The notes: a model not told the origin generated them from the sequence alone. Positions 46,052 to 55,423 are shown, counted from the stretch's first letter. The stretch is 64,000 nucleotides of DNA from Gammaproteobacteria bacterium (GCA_034522055.1 JAXHLS010000006.1:1212790-1276789); one strand, 5' to 3'. Program-made: numbers and translations.

Positions 46052-47533
46052 TCAGGGGGCCATCGCTGCCTGCGCTCCCGGCTCATCGGGCACCTCCATA
46101 CCGACGGGGATCCAGACCTGAAAGACGGTCTCTACCGGACCGCTCTCCACCTGGATGCGACCGTGGAGTCGGGTGACTATGCCGTGGGTAATCCACAGGC
46201 CGAGTCCGTTACCGTCCCATTGACTCTCCGTGAACGGCTCGAACAGGCGTTCGAGCCGATATTCCGGGATCGGCGGGCCCGTGTTGGCCACCTGCAGCCT
46301 CAGGCCATCCCCACTGCCGGTCACAGACACGCGCACGGCGCCGCCTGTCGGCGTCGCCTGGATGGCGTTGATGAGCAGATTCAACATCACCTGACGGATC
46401 GGTCCGCCGGGAACCGGCACCGTGGCACCGAGGGTATTTTCCCACGCCAGTTCCAGTTCCTTGTCCCGCGCCCGCGGGGCCACCAGATCGCGAACATCCT
46501 CCATGTCCCGGGGCGTGAGATGGCGGGTTTCGGAGCGCACCTCCACCAGTAATGCCGCCACGATATGGCGGATCTGCTCCAGACCGCGTTCCAGGAGATC
46601 CACGGTGCGACGCGCCACCGCGGGGTCATCGCCGTGGCGCTTGAGGGTGGCCAGGGCAGTTAACATGCCACCCAGTGGATTGTTGATCTCGTGGGCGACG
46701 CCGGCCGCCAGACGGCCAAGCGCGGCCTGGCGCTCGTTGCGGACCACCTGGCGTTCCAGGCTGCGCTTCTCTGCCAGGGCGATTGCCACCGACTCGATTC
46801 GGGCGCGCAGGCGTCCTATCTCACCGTCACCATGGCACCGCTCGACCGGGCAGGCCGGCGGGGTCTCGTCCGCGTCGCCGAGACGGGCCACGCAGTCCTC
46901 GAGCTCCCGCAGGGGACGGGCGATGCGCCACCCCAGCCACCACCCCAGGGGCACGATGAAGACGAGGCTCGCCACCGTAGCCACCAGCACCTGGAGGGAG
47001 GACTGATAGAAACGCGGCATCAGCCGGCCTTCGGAAGCCCCCAATACCAGGGTGCCCAGGCGCCGGTCACCGTCGAGGACCGGCACCAGCCGGTACCATT
47101 GTTCGCCGTCACGATGGGTGATGCCGCCCACGGGCAGGGTGGGCGCCAGGCGGCGCACGGTGGCCAGGGCGCCACCCAGGGACACCGCCGGGCGGGCAAG
47201 GGGAAAGCGTTGCGCATCCGATGCAATGAGCGTGGTGCCCGCGGCATCCACCACCACCGCAAAGGCGGGCATCAGCCAGCTTTCCCGATCCACCGCAAAG
47301 GCCGAGCGCAGGGTCCGGTAGGCCTGCCAGGTATCCTCCACGGCGAGTTCATGGGCCACCGCGCGAGCCAGCAGATGCCCCATCTGGGTCCCGGTGTGGG
47401 CGGCGTCGGCGCGCAGCACGCGGTAGTCGTGCCACATCACCGTGGCGGCGATGGCGACTCCCAGCCCCAGGGCGATGGCGGCCACCTGGATCGGGACCCG
47501 GTGGCTGAAACTGAGCCCATGCATCCCTTTCAT
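46052..47533 (-). CDS. Sensor histidine kinase
   Basis: The 493-residue protein has a first membrane segment (about 14-35), a periplasmic domain of about 140 residues, a second membrane segment (about 185-205), a HAMP-like stretch, the H-box LAAGVAHEINNPLGGML (phospho-His) and ATPase motifs (LINAIQATPTGG, then GNGLGLWITHGIV). It overlaps the PhnD-like gene by four bases. It probably reads the state of that periplasmic protein and phosphorylates the sigma-54 regulator. Confidence 0.93.
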   Translation of the reverse strand: MKGMHGLSFSHRVPIQVAAIALGLGVAIAATVMWHDYRVLRADAAHTGTQMGHLLARAVAHELAVEDTWQAYRTLRSAFAVDRESWLMPAFAVVVDAAGTTLIASDAQRFPLARPAVSLGGALATVRRLAPTLPVGGITHRDGEQWYRLVPVLDGDRRLGTLVLGASEGRLMPRFYQSSLQVLVATVASLVFIVPLGWWLGWRIARPLRELEDCVARLGDADETPPACPVERCHGDGEIGRLRARIESVAIALAEKRSLERQVVRNERQAALGRLAAGVAHEINNPLGGMLTALATLKRHGDDPAVARRTVDLLERGLEQIRHIVAALLVEVRSETRHLTPRDMEDVRDLVAPRARDKELELAWENTLGATVPVPGGPIRQVMLNLLINAIQATPTGGAVRVSVTGSGDGLRLQVANTGPPIPEYRLERLFEPFTESQWDGNGLGLWITHGIVTRLHGRIQVESGPVETVFQVWIPVGMEVPDEPGAQAAMAP

Positions 47534-48450
47534 TTGCTGATCTGGAGCACCCGTTCCATCATCGCCGGGATGTTGTCGTAGATATCCTCTCTTGGTTCGA
47601 CGAAGCGATCCAGATACAACACGTCCAGCAGGGCCTGGCCTGCCGGGTCCCGATGCATGTTCATGAGGATGGATCGCAGGTCCAGCATGACATCGTCATC
47701 CAGGAAAACCCCCGCCACCACGGGTGGAAACCCGAACTGTATCGACCGCTCCACCACGCGGGTGCGGGCCGTCAGTTGCGGATCGCGCCGCGCCATCACC
47801 TCCCAGATGTAACCATCCACCGCCCCGGCATCGGCGACGCCCTCCGCCACCGCCGTGACCACCTCCGGATGGGACCATGTGAAAAAGGTCTGGCGAAAGA
47901 ACTCCTGGGGCTCCCGTCCCAGACCCGTGATCACGAAGCGCGGATAGAGATAGCCGGTATTCGAGCGGGGCTCCACGTAGGCGAACACCGCCCCTTCGAG
48001 ATCCCCGTAGCCGCGGCTCGTCTGGTCGCGTGCCGGCACGATGAGATAGGAACGGTAATAGGGTTCACCCTGAAACTCGGGGATGGCCACCAGTCGCAGG
48101 CTGGCGCGGTTGAACACGTAGGGGAAGGTACACAGCCACGCCGCATCCAGCTGCCCTGACAGCAACATGTCGGAGATCTCGGCGTAACTCTTGCGCCGCA
48201 CGAAGCGCACGGGGCGGTCAAGGCGGGCGGACAGATACTCTTTCCAGCCTTCCAGGAAGGCCGCCTGATCCACCAGGAACACCGGCGTGATCCCGAAGTT
48301 GAACACCGCCGGATCGCCGCCGTCGTCCGCGGCCAGGGACAGGGGTGAGAACAGCATCAGGGCCAGCACCATCCACGCGGCCCACCGGACGACGATGGGT
48401 GAGCCACCGCCCTTCCCGTCTCGATCCCACGATCCCTGCATGCCAGCCAT
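47530..48450 (-). CDS. PhnD-like periplasmic solute-binding protein (sensor component)
   Basis: The protein of about 306 residues has a signal segment (AAWMVLALMLFSPLSLAADD) and a PhnD/TtrS-type binding fold: FNFGITPVFLVDQAAFLEGW, then YAEISDMLLSGQLDAAWLC and a VVTAVAEGVADAGAVDGYIW hinge. No transporter genes are adjacent, so it most likely feeds a signal to the histidine kinase. Separate binding protein, kinase and regulator genes divergent from a molybdoenzyme operon recall arxXSR beside arsenite oxidase arx genes, and TtrS fuses such a domain to a kinase. Starts at 48483, 48450 and 48441 are possible; none has a strong Shine-Dalgarno. Confidence 0.85.
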   Translation of the reverse strand: MAGMQGSWDRDGKGGGSPIVVRWAAWMVLALMLFSPLSLAADDGGDPAVFNFGITPVFLVDQAAFLEGWKEYLSARLDRPVRFVRRKSYAEISDMLLSGQLDAAWLCTFPYVFNRASLRLVAIPEFQGEPYYRSYLIVPARDQTSRGYGDLEGAVFAYVEPRSNTGYLYPRFVITGLGREPQEFFRQTFFTWSHPEVVTAVAEGVADAGAVDGYIWEVMARRDPQLTARTRVVERSIQFGFPPVVAGVFLDDDVMLDLRSILMNMHRDPAGQALLDVLYLDRFVEPREDIYDNIPAMMERVLQISK

Positions 48451-48451
48451 G

Positions 48452-48509
48452 GTTACCAATCGGTTACCTCCTGCCCGCCGCAATTCGCCGCCATATTACC
48501 CAACGGTAA
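48452..48509. promoter_or_regulatory. Candidate upstream activator sites for the sigma-54 regulator
   Basis: Two related palindromic sites stand 27 bases apart: GTTACCAATCGGTTACC (48452-48468) and TTACC-CAAC-GGTAA (48496-48509, perfect arms). They lie about 110-170 bases before the sigma-54-like promoter, the usual distance for NtrC-type enhancer sites. The same sites could control the divergent sensor operon. Confidence 0.6.
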
Positions 48510-48620
48510 CTCCTTCCTGACCTTGTGTTCGTGTCTGCATGTCCCGCGGGCGGGTCTGGAACCGTTCTCCGCCCACGCATCCGCTGCGTTGGGGCCCATC
48601 CCGGGCGCCCTTCGAGGCAT

Positions 48621-48637
48621 TAGGCACGATAGTTGTA
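48621..48637 (+). promoter_or_regulatory. Sigma-54-type promoter of the molybdoenzyme operon
   Basis: TAGGCACGATAGTTGTA matches the -24/-12 consensus TGGCACG-N4-TTGCA: GG and the -12 dinucleotide have the right ten-base gap, but the latter is GT where GC is usual. It lies about 125 bases before the ATG at 48760. The rest of the leader (48638-48759) has a good AAGGAGGAG Shine-Dalgarno and nothing else clear. Confidence 0.6.
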
Positions 48638-48759
48638 AGTGAATGGCCGAGCCCCGGAAACGACCCTTGTCTCGGCGTCTCCGAAGATGAAGTGATGTCG
48701 CTTTTACACACGTTAAATCGCGCCGTCCATTACTCAGATTAAGGAGGAGTGATCCCGCC

Positions 48760-51342
48760 ATGTATATATCCCGACGAAGCTTTCTGAAAGGCAGCGGTGC
48801 TTTGCTGGGTGTAGCCGGCGCCAGTGTGCAGCTTCCGGCCATCGCCAATGCCGCGGCCAAGGCGGCCTCGACCGGCGACGGCGCAGGCGGTATCAAGTAC
48901 GTCAACACCATCTGCGTGCATTGCGTTAACTTCTGCGGCCAGCGCATCAAGATGGAAGATGGCGTGATGCGGGTGGTCTATCCAAACCCCGACATCGCCG
49001 AATACTACAACAAGGGCATCTGCCCCAAGGGTGGCGCGGGCCCGTTCAACACCTATAACCCCTACCGCATCAAGGCCCCCCTCAAGCGCACCAATCCGAA
49101 GAAAGGCCCCCACGAGGACCCGGGCTGGGTGGAGATCTCCTGGCAGGAGGCACTGAATGAGATCGCCGGGCGTCTGGAAAAGATCAGGGCCGACGACCCG
49201 CGCAAACTCGTATGGCACCACGGCCACGGCAAGTATCTCATGCAGGACAAGTTTCCCAAGGCGTGGGCCAAGGCCTTCGGCACCCCGAACGTCGTGCATC
49301 GCACCACCACCTGTGAGGCCGCCCGCCACGTGGCCGACGAACTCACCTGGGGCTACCACAACTTCCTGCCGGACGTGGAACACACCAAGCTGCTGCTGAA
49401 CTTCGGTGCCAACTACTTCGAGGCCGAGCAGTGGGCCCGCTGGCTGGACCACGCGGTGACCGACGCCAAGGAACGGGGCCTCGAACTGGTCTCCATCGAG
49501 CCGCGGTTCTCCAACACCAGCGCCAAGGCGGACCGCTGGCTACCCATTCGCCCCGGTACCGACGTGGCGATGCTGCTCGCCATGGCCGGAGTACTCATCG
49601 ACAACGGCTACGTCGACGAGGAGTTCCTGGTCACCACCACCAACGCGCCCCAACTGGTGGGAGAGGATGGCCTCATCCTGCAGAGCGCCGAGGGTGAACC
49701 GCTGGTCTGGGACGAGGCCTCCGGCAGCGCCAGGCCCTACACCGAGGGTGTCAAACCCGCCCTCGCGGGCACCTACGAGGTCGCCGGCAAGCCGGCCCGC
49801 ACCGCCTTCCAGGTGCTGGCCGACAGCCTCAAGGAGGTCACTCCAGAGCACGCGGAGGCCATCACCGGCGTCCCCGCGGAGACCATCAGGGAACTCGCCC
49901 TGCACTTCGGCAAGACGGCCATGATCGGCGCCACCGTGCTGGTGGACGGCCACCGGGTGCGTTACCGGCCGGTGGCGGTGCACTCCTTCCGCGGCTTGGC
50001 CGCCAAGGAGTTCGGCACCCAGAACTGGCGCGCCGCCCAGATCGTGATGATGCTGGTGGGCGCCCAGGATGCGGTGGGTGGCCTGCATCTGCACGGGGTC
50101 TACAAGGAACCCAAGTACTTTGAGGCCTCCAAGTGCGAGTACCCGCCGACTCGGGTCGACCTCCAGGAGAGCGTCTACTTCCCCCACGCCACCCATAACG
50201 TGTGCCAGCAGGTGGCCCACACCCTTCTGGACCCCAAGGCCTACGGCCTGCCCTACGTGCCGGAGATGCAGATCTTCTATGCCACCAACCGGGTCATGTC
50301 CACCGCGGATGCCCTCAAGCAGTTCGAGGGTTATGCCAAGACCTGGAACGTGGTCATCGACCTGGTACTCACCGAGACCGCCAGCCTCGCGGACATCGTC
50401 CTGCCGGACCTGTCCTACCTGGAATCATGGCACTTCGCCCCCACCCGCTGGACCCCCGACAGCAAGCACACGGCCATTCGCCAGCCCCTGGTGAACGCCT
50501 ACAACATCCCGCTGGATACCTGGGGGATCATGTGGGAACTGGCCAAGCGCCTGAAATTCACCGATGCCTACGTAGAGAACATCAACGACAACTTCAAGCT
50601 CAAGAAGAACCCCATGCAGAAGGGACGCGACTATACCCCCAAGGAGGCGGTGGCCCTGTTGTGGAAGGAGGCCACGGGCAAGCCCTTCGACTATGCCATC
50701 GAGCATGGCTTCACGGGCAAGCACGTCGACGCCCGACATCGTTATCTGGACGGTGTCGAGAAACAGTTCAAGGGGCCGGGCAGACCCAAGATGAAGCTCT
50801 ATGCCGACCAACTGGTGAGCTCGTACGCCAAGGTCAAGGACACCGTCAATGACGAAAAGATCAAGAACCTCGACCTCGACAAGTACCGCATTGCCCTGTC
50901 TCCGATTCCCCTCAAGGCCCACGCCGCCCCCACGCCCCACCGGGAGGCGGACGACTATCCCATCTACCTCATGACCTTCAAGCGCATGTATCGCAACCAG
51001 ATGGGCAACACCGCCCTCAACCCCATCCTCAACGCCCTCGGGGATAGCGACGAGAACGCCATCCTCATGAACCCGGTGCTGGCGACGGAGCTGGGCCTGA
51101 TGGATGGCGAGCAGGCGCGCATCGAGACCCGGGTGGGCAGCGCCTCCGGCAAGGTACGGATCACCCAGGGTATCCGTCCCGATGTGGTGGGCGTGTCCTA
51201 CCACTATGGCCATATCAGCCCGAACTTCCCCGACCATGCCAAGAAGGGCACGTGGATCAACCAGGCCCTGGAACTCCACCCCGACGTGGTCAGCGGCATG
51301 AATTCCTTCAACGACACCAAGTGCAAGGTCGTCAAGGCCTGA
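48760..51342 (+). CDS. Tat-exported molybdopterin oxidoreductase (DMSO reductase family, Cys-ligand type)
   Basis: The 860-residue protein has a Tat signal (SRRSFLK), a [4Fe-4S] site Cys52-x2-Cys55-x3-Cys59-x28-Cys88, and TTTCEAARHVADEL with Cys185 as probable Mo ligand. It continues through the usual four-domain fold to a C-terminal molybdopterin-binding domain (about 720-855). LKRTNPKKG and a Cys ligand place it near thiosulfate/polysulfide reductases and arsenate/arsenite enzymes (PhsA, PsrA, ArrA, ArxA). No NrfD/PsrC-type membrane anchor follows; instead cytochromes and FccAB do. So a soluble periplasmic enzyme that delivers electrons to cytochrome c is likely. Substrate is unknown: sulfur compounds by context, arsenite by regulator layout. 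Confidence 0.85.
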   Translation: MYISRRSFLKGSGALLGVAGASVQLPAIANAAAKAASTGDGAGGIKYVNTICVHCVNFCGQRIKMEDGVMRVVYPNPDIAEYYNKGICPKGGAGPFNTYNPYRIKAPLKRTNPKKGPHEDPGWVEISWQEALNEIAGRLEKIRADDPRKLVWHHGHGKYLMQDKFPKAWAKAFGTPNVVHRTTTCEAARHVADELTWGYHNFLPDVEHTKLLLNFGANYFEAEQWARWLDHAVTDAKERGLELVSIEPRFSNTSAKADRWLPIRPGTDVAMLLAMAGVLIDNGYVDEEFLVTTTNAPQLVGEDGLILQSAEGEPLVWDEASGSARPYTEGVKPALAGTYEVAGKPARTAFQVLADSLKEVTPEHAEAITGVPAETIRELALHFGKTAMIGATVLVDGHRVRYRPVAVHSFRGLAAKEFGTQNWRAAQIVMMLVGAQDAVGGLHLHGVYKEPKYFEASKCEYPPTRVDLQESVYFPHATHNVCQQVAHTLLDPKAYGLPYVPEMQIFYATNRVMSTADALKQFEGYAKTWNVVIDLVLTETASLADIVLPDLSYLESWHFAPTRWTPDSKHTAIRQPLVNAYNIPLDTWGIMWELAKRLKFTDAYVENINDNFKLKKNPMQKGRDYTPKEAVALLWKEATGKPFDYAIEHGFTGKHVDARHRYLDGVEKQFKGPGRPKMKLYADQLVSSYAKVKDTVNDEKIKNLDLDKYRIALSPIPLKAHAAPTPHREADDYPIYLMTFKRMYRNQMGNTALNPILNALGDSDENAILMNPVLATELGLMDGEQARIETRVGSASGKVRITQGIRPDVVGVSYHYGHISPNFPDHAKKGTWINQALELHPDVVSGMNSFNDTKCKVVKA

Positions 51343-51360
51343 GGTTAGGAGAAAGACACC

Positions 51361-52050
51361 ATGGCGAAATTCGTAAGAGTCATCGATACCCAACGCTGCA
51401 TGGGCTGCCGTTCCTGCCTGGTGGCCTGTCATATGGAGAACTACCTTACGCCGGACTCCCCCTGGAACGTGATGATGGAATGGGAGACGGGAGCCTATCC
51501 CAACGTGGGACGCAGCTTCGTCACCATGAACTGCATGCACTGCGAAGACCCACCCTGTCAGGCCGCCTGCGACAGCGTGGGTGCCCGCGCCATCACCAAG
51601 AACGAGTACGGCGTCGTACTCATCGACTATGACCGCTGCATCGGCTGCCAGTACTGCAAGGTCGTCTGCCCCTACGGGGTGCCCCAGTTCAACGAGGAGG
51701 TGGCCACCCTCTACCCCGAAGGCGGCAAGACACCACCCGAGGCCCGCGCCGATGCCGACCGTCATCCATTGCATCGCAAGCAGGCAAACGTGATGGAGAA
51801 ATGCACCTTCTGCTGGCACAAGCTCGAGGAGGCCATCGCCAACGACGAGGCCCATCTCATCGGCAAACTGCCCCAATACACCCCGAGCTGCGATCTGGTG
51901 TGCCCGGTGGAGGCCAGGGTCTTCGGCGACATCGAGGACCCGACCAGCAAACCGGCCCAGTGGGTGGGCAGAAAAAAAGCGGCCCAGCTCAAGAAGGAGT
52001 TCGGGACCCGGCCGCAGGTCTATTACGTACTCGAAGGGGGAGACTACTGA
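51361..52050 (+). CDS. Four-cluster ferredoxin subunit (NrfC/PsrB-like)
   Basis: The 229-residue protein has cysteine groups for four [4Fe-4S] clusters: CMGCRSCLVAC, CMHCEDPPCQAAC, CIGCQYCKVVCPYG and CTFCW with CDLVCP. It is the electron-transfer partner of DMSO-reductase-type enzymes. It has no signal peptide and is probably carried out with the Tat-bearing catalytic subunit. It lies 18 bases after that gene and overlaps the following cytochrome gene by one base. Confidence 0.92.
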   Translation: MAKFVRVIDTQRCMGCRSCLVACHMENYLTPDSPWNVMMEWETGAYPNVGRSFVTMNCMHCEDPPCQAACDSVGARAITKNEYGVVLIDYDRCIGCQYCKVVCPYGVPQFNEEVATLYPEGGKTPPEARADADRHPLHRKQANVMEKCTFCWHKLEEAIANDEAHLIGKLPQYTPSCDLVCPVEARVFGDIEDPTSKPAQWVGRKKAAQLKKEFGTRPQVYYVLEGGDY

Positions 52051-52466
52051 TGCGCCGTATAGCAACGACTATGACAGGGGTGATGGTCCTGGGGCTGCTC
52101 ACGGCAACCGCCATGGCCGCAGACTCGCGCCAGGCCGCCATCGACGCCTACCCGGGCCTGACCGAACACGCCAAGATGATTCGCCGCGGCAAGCTCGAAA
52201 CCGGCAAGCGCTATTCCATGCACGATGAAGAGGGCCGCTTCCACGTCATTCACGTGGACGAGATCGACATGGAGTGTTCGAGTTGTCACGTGGGCGCCCG
52301 CTATGCCAAGGACTACCTGCTACTCGGCAGGGACCAGGCCGAGCGCAAGGCCGCCGGCACAGGAAAGGGCGAAACCGCCGAGGTAACCGACCGGGCGGTG
52401 TGCCTGGGCTGTCACAAGCAGGGCGGCATCGCCCAGCCCTGGTACCGCACGGCCAGCGAGCGATGA
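52050..52466 (+). CDS. Small diheme cytochrome c
   Basis: The 138-residue protein has a signal peptide (about 1-24) and two heme sites, CSSCH (about residue 75) and CLGCH (about 117). It starts in a TGATG overlap with the ferredoxin and ends in an ATGA overlap with torD, so it is a tightly coupled part of the complex. It takes the place usually held by a membrane quinone-interacting subunit, and is probably the electron exit from the ferredoxin to soluble cytochromes. I do not recognise a named family. Confidence 0.85.
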   Translation: MRRIATTMTGVMVLGLLTATAMAADSRQAAIDAYPGLTEHAKMIRRGKLETGKRYSMHDEEGRFHVIHVDEIDMECSSCHVGARYAKDYLLLGRDQAERKAAGTGKGETAEVTDRAVCLGCHKQGGIAQPWYRTASER

Positions 52467-53122
52467 GCACGGTATCCCGACATAACCCGGACGCCGCCGA
52501 GCGGGCCAAGGGGTGGTGGTTTCTGGCCCGCTTCTACGACACCCGGCCGGACAATGCCTTTATCGCGGAGCTGCGCTCCGCCTTCGTGGGCGCCGGCGAG
52601 GCGCTAGGTGCGGACGAACTCGCGTTGTGGCGCTGCATCGACGCCGGTAACCCGGCGCCCGAGGACGACCTGCTGCCGGAATACACGCGGCTGTTCCGCG
52701 GCATCGCCGAACACTACGGCCCCCCGCCGCCCTACGAGTCCCTCTACCGGGGCGCCACCGCCATGGGCGATGTGGCCATGGCGGTGGCCAAGTCCTACGC
52801 CGCATCGGGTCTCGACGGCCTCGCCGGCGACAACGGGCCGCCCGACCACCTGGCCACGGAATTGCGTTTTCTGTCCCTGCTGAGCCATCGCGAAATGGCG
52901 GCCTGGGATGCCGGCGATGACGATGGCGCACGGCAGGCGCTGCGGCAACAGCGGGCATTCCTCGACCATCACCTCCTCACCTGGCTGCCCGACTATGCAG
53001 ACACCATCGCCGGTGCCGCCCGCAGCCCGTTCTACCCGGCCGTCGTGCGTCTCACCGCAGGCTTGGCCACGGACATGCGCGAGACCATGAACACTGGTGC
53101 CGCGCCCATGGAGGCAACCTGA
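52463..53122 (+). CDS. TorD/DmsD-family molybdoenzyme chaperone
   Basis: The 219-residue, all-helical protein has the family's ELRSAF start region and the conserved EYTRLFRGIAEHYGPPPPYE segment, near the E-YxxLF-GP...P..S pattern of TorD/DmsD proteins. It should bind the Tat signal of the molybdoenzyme until the cofactor is inserted. It stays in the cytoplasm and overlaps the cytochrome gene by four bases. Confidence 0.88.
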   Translation: MSTVSRHNPDAAERAKGWWFLARFYDTRPDNAFIAELRSAFVGAGEALGADELALWRCIDAGNPAPEDDLLPEYTRLFRGIAEHYGPPPPYESLYRGATAMGDVAMAVAKSYAASGLDGLAGDNGPPDHLATELRFLSLLSHREMAAWDAGDDDGARQALRQQRAFLDHHLLTWLPDYADTIAGAARSPFYPAVVRLTAGLATDMRETMNTGAAPMEAT

Positions 53123-53123
53123 C

Positions 53124-54698
53124 ATGCACGCGGTGGCTCATGCCGAGGATTGGACGGATGAGGGCGACGGGGCGACGGTGGAATACCGGTGCCGGGGCAG
53201 CCTGCTGCTGTGCGGCCCCCCCGAGGCGGTCAGGCCGCTGCTGTCACGGCTGCCGGCGGGGCTGCGCACGGTGGCCGTGGCACCGGGGTTGGGTGGCCTC
53301 GGCAGGCCGCCCGCTCTCAAGACCCTCGGGGCGCGGGTGAGCCGCATCGAAGGGCATCTGGGGCGGTTTCGTGCCTATGGGCAGGGCTCCGACGGCGAAC
53401 TCGACCTGGGTCCCTTGAGCACCAACAGGGACGGTCTGTTCGATCTGGTGATGGATCTCGGCGACCCACCCCTGGATCCTCGCGAGGTGCCCCCCCTGGG
53501 CTATGTCCGATCCGCGGGCTCGCTGGCCGAGGCGGTAGAACGACTGGAGCAGCTGGCCCGCCTCGAGGGCACGGTGCACAAGCCACGCTATTTCGATTTC
53601 GACGCCGGGCTGTGTGCCCACACCCGCCAGGGCCGCACGGGCTGCCGGCGCTGTCTCGATGCCTGTGCCGCCGGCGCCATTGACTCTCCTGGGGGACGAA
53701 TCACCATCGACCCCTACCTGTGCCAGGGCTGCGGCGGCTGTGCCCTGGTGTGTCCCACCGGCGCCGTCAGCCACCGGCGTAGCGCCGCCGCCCCCACCCT
53801 GGCGGCCATCGCGCGGGCCCTCGACACGGCCCCGGTTCATCCCACCCTGGTGATCCATGCCGACGCTCACCCGCCTACCGCGGCCGCGGGCGACATGGTC
53901 TCCCTGCCCACCGCCGCCGTCGCGGCTATCGGCGCCGACACGTGGCTGGGTAGTCTCGCCCTCGGTGCCGCCCGCGTGGTGGTGATGACACCGGCCGATC
54001 TGCCCCTGTCCAGCCGCCAGGCCCTCGCCACCGAAGTGGCAGCGGCACGCTGCCTGCTGGAGGGCATCGGCTGCGACCCGAACACTATTCATCTCCAGAA
54101 TAAAGATGACGACACCCCGCCGGTGAGCGCGGGTGCAACCGTGACGCCGCGGCCGTCCCTGGATGTGAGCACCCTGAGCTCGGCCGGCGGCAAACGTGAC
54201 CGCCTGCTGGTCGCCCTCGGTCATCTCGCCCACCATGCCCCAACACCCGCCCGCAGCGTCGGGCTGCCGGCTGGCGCGCCCTACGGCCGCCTGGGGATGG
54301 CGGTGGAGCGCTGCACCCTGTGCCTTGCCTGTACGGTCCTCTGCCCCACCCGCGCCCTCGGCGCCGAGCAGGGCGCGCTGGTTCTGGACGATGGCGCCTG
54401 TATCCAGTGCGGCCTGTGTAGCGATGCATGTCCGGAGCAGGCCTTGTCCCTGCTGGCCGATTTCGACGGTCGCTGCCTGGCGAGCGGTGCGGCGGGCCGC
54501 CGCACCCTTAAGGCGGCCTCCGAGCCCTATCCCTGTGCCGCGTGCGGGCGGCCGTTCGCCTCCCGGGCCCTGGTCATGCGCGGCATGGAGCACGTCCGGG
54601 ACCACCCCATGTTCCAGGGCAAAGGACGACAGCTGCTGGAGATGTGCCCGGAATGCCGCCAGGCGGCGGCCACCGGCCTCGCCGGCAGTCCCAGATGA
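53124..54698 (+). CDS. Polyferredoxin-type 4Fe-4S protein
   Basis: The 524-residue protein has two cluster pairs: CRRCLDACAAGAI with CQGCGGCALVCPTGAV (about 178-220), and CTLCLACTVLCPTRAL with CIQCGLCSDACPEQAL (about 393-445). A C-terminal CAACGRPF...CPEC zinc-type site follows. Related proteins stand next to TorD genes in formate dehydrogenase and DMSO reductase-family clusters, with unproven roles in maturation or electron supply. No signal peptide. I chose ATG 53124, two bases after torD. Confidence 0.8.
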   Translation: MHAVAHAEDWTDEGDGATVEYRCRGSLLLCGPPEAVRPLLSRLPAGLRTVAVAPGLGGLGRPPALKTLGARVSRIEGHLGRFRAYGQGSDGELDLGPLSTNRDGLFDLVMDLGDPPLDPREVPPLGYVRSAGSLAEAVERLEQLARLEGTVHKPRYFDFDAGLCAHTRQGRTGCRRCLDACAAGAIDSPGGRITIDPYLCQGCGGCALVCPTGAVSHRRSAAAPTLAAIARALDTAPVHPTLVIHADAHPPTAAAGDMVSLPTAAVAAIGADTWLGSLALGAARVVVMTPADLPLSSRQALATEVAAARCLLEGIGCDPNTIHLQNKDDDTPPVSAGATVTPRPSLDVSTLSSAGGKRDRLLVALGHLAHHAPTPARSVGLPAGAPYGRLGMAVERCTLCLACTVLCPTRALGAEQGALVLDDGACIQCGLCSDACPEQALSLLADFDGRCLASGAAGRRTLKAASEPYPCAACGRPFASRALVMRGMEHVRDHPMFQGKGRQLLEMCPECRQAAATGLAGSPR

Positions 54699-54803
54699 AC
54701 GGGCTCGACCCGCTCCGGAATTGAAGTGAAATCCAAAGGATGACCCATGAACGACTGCACCACATGGGCTAAACCACCAGCGAAAGACAGGAGGGTATCC
54801 GTC

Positions 54804-55406
54804 ATGAGAAACACCACCCTATGGGCGGCGGCGATGCTGCTGGCGACCACGTCTCTGCCGGCCGGCGCGGCCGACGCAACCAAGCCTGACATCAGCAGAG
54901 CCAGCATGACCGCCCATAGCTGCGCCGGTTGTCATGGCGTCGACGGCTCCAGCGTGGGGCCCTCCATCCCGAGCATCGCGGCGATGGAGGAGGACCGGTT
55001 CATCGATGCTATGCTCGACTATCGCAGGGGAATACGCCATTCCACCATCATGACCCGCATCGCCAAGGGCTACAGCGATGCCGAGATCCGGGGCATGGCC
55101 CGCTTTTTCGCCGACCAGGAACTGGTCCGCCGGTCCCAGAAACACGATCCCATCGAGGCCAAGCTCGGCGCCCGCATCCACATGGAAAGCTGCAATCAGT
55201 GCCATCAGCGGGGCGGACAATCACCGGGACGGGGCGGCTACCTCGCCGGACAGTGGATGCCCTATCTCGCCTTCACCCTCGAGGATTACCTGTCAGGCCA
55301 ACGGCCGGTGCGCAAGAAGATGATGCGCAAGCTGCATTCCGTGATCGCCGAGTATGGCGAGGACGGCGTCGAGGCCCTGATTCACTTCTATGGCAGCCAG
55401 AACTGA
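54804..55406 (+). CDS. fccA: Diheme cytochrome c, probable FccA-type subunit
   Basis: The 200-residue protein has a signal peptide (TTLWAAAMLLATTSLPAGA), and two c4-like halves with CAGCH (about residue 37) and CNQCH (about 132). It lies 17 bases before the flavoprotein gene, the usual fccAB order. It should accept electrons from the FAD subunit. The ATG at 54804 follows GGAGGG. The 105-base gap after the polyferredoxin shows no clear terminator, so it may share the same transcript. Confidence 0.88.
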   Translation: MRNTTLWAAAMLLATTSLPAGAADATKPDISRASMTAHSCAGCHGVDGSSVGPSIPSIAAMEEDRFIDAMLDYRRGIRHSTIMTRIAKGYSDAEIRGMARFFADQELVRRSQKHDPIEAKLGARIHMESCNQCHQRGGQSPGRGGYLAGQWMPYLAFTLEDYLSGQRPVRKKMMRKLHSVIAEYGEDGVEALIHFYGSQN

Positions 55407-55423
55407 AGGAAAAGGAGCAACCC

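Noticed and set aside
48760-51342. Calling the molybdoenzyme arxA outright
   Set aside because: The regulator layout and Cys ligand are suggestive, but the NrfD-like anchor is missing and cytochromes plus FccAB follow; a tree is needed.
53124-54698. Catalytic or membrane subunit of the molybdoenzyme
   Set aside because: No membrane segments, molybdopterin motif or signal peptide are present; cysteine groups fit a polyferredoxin only.
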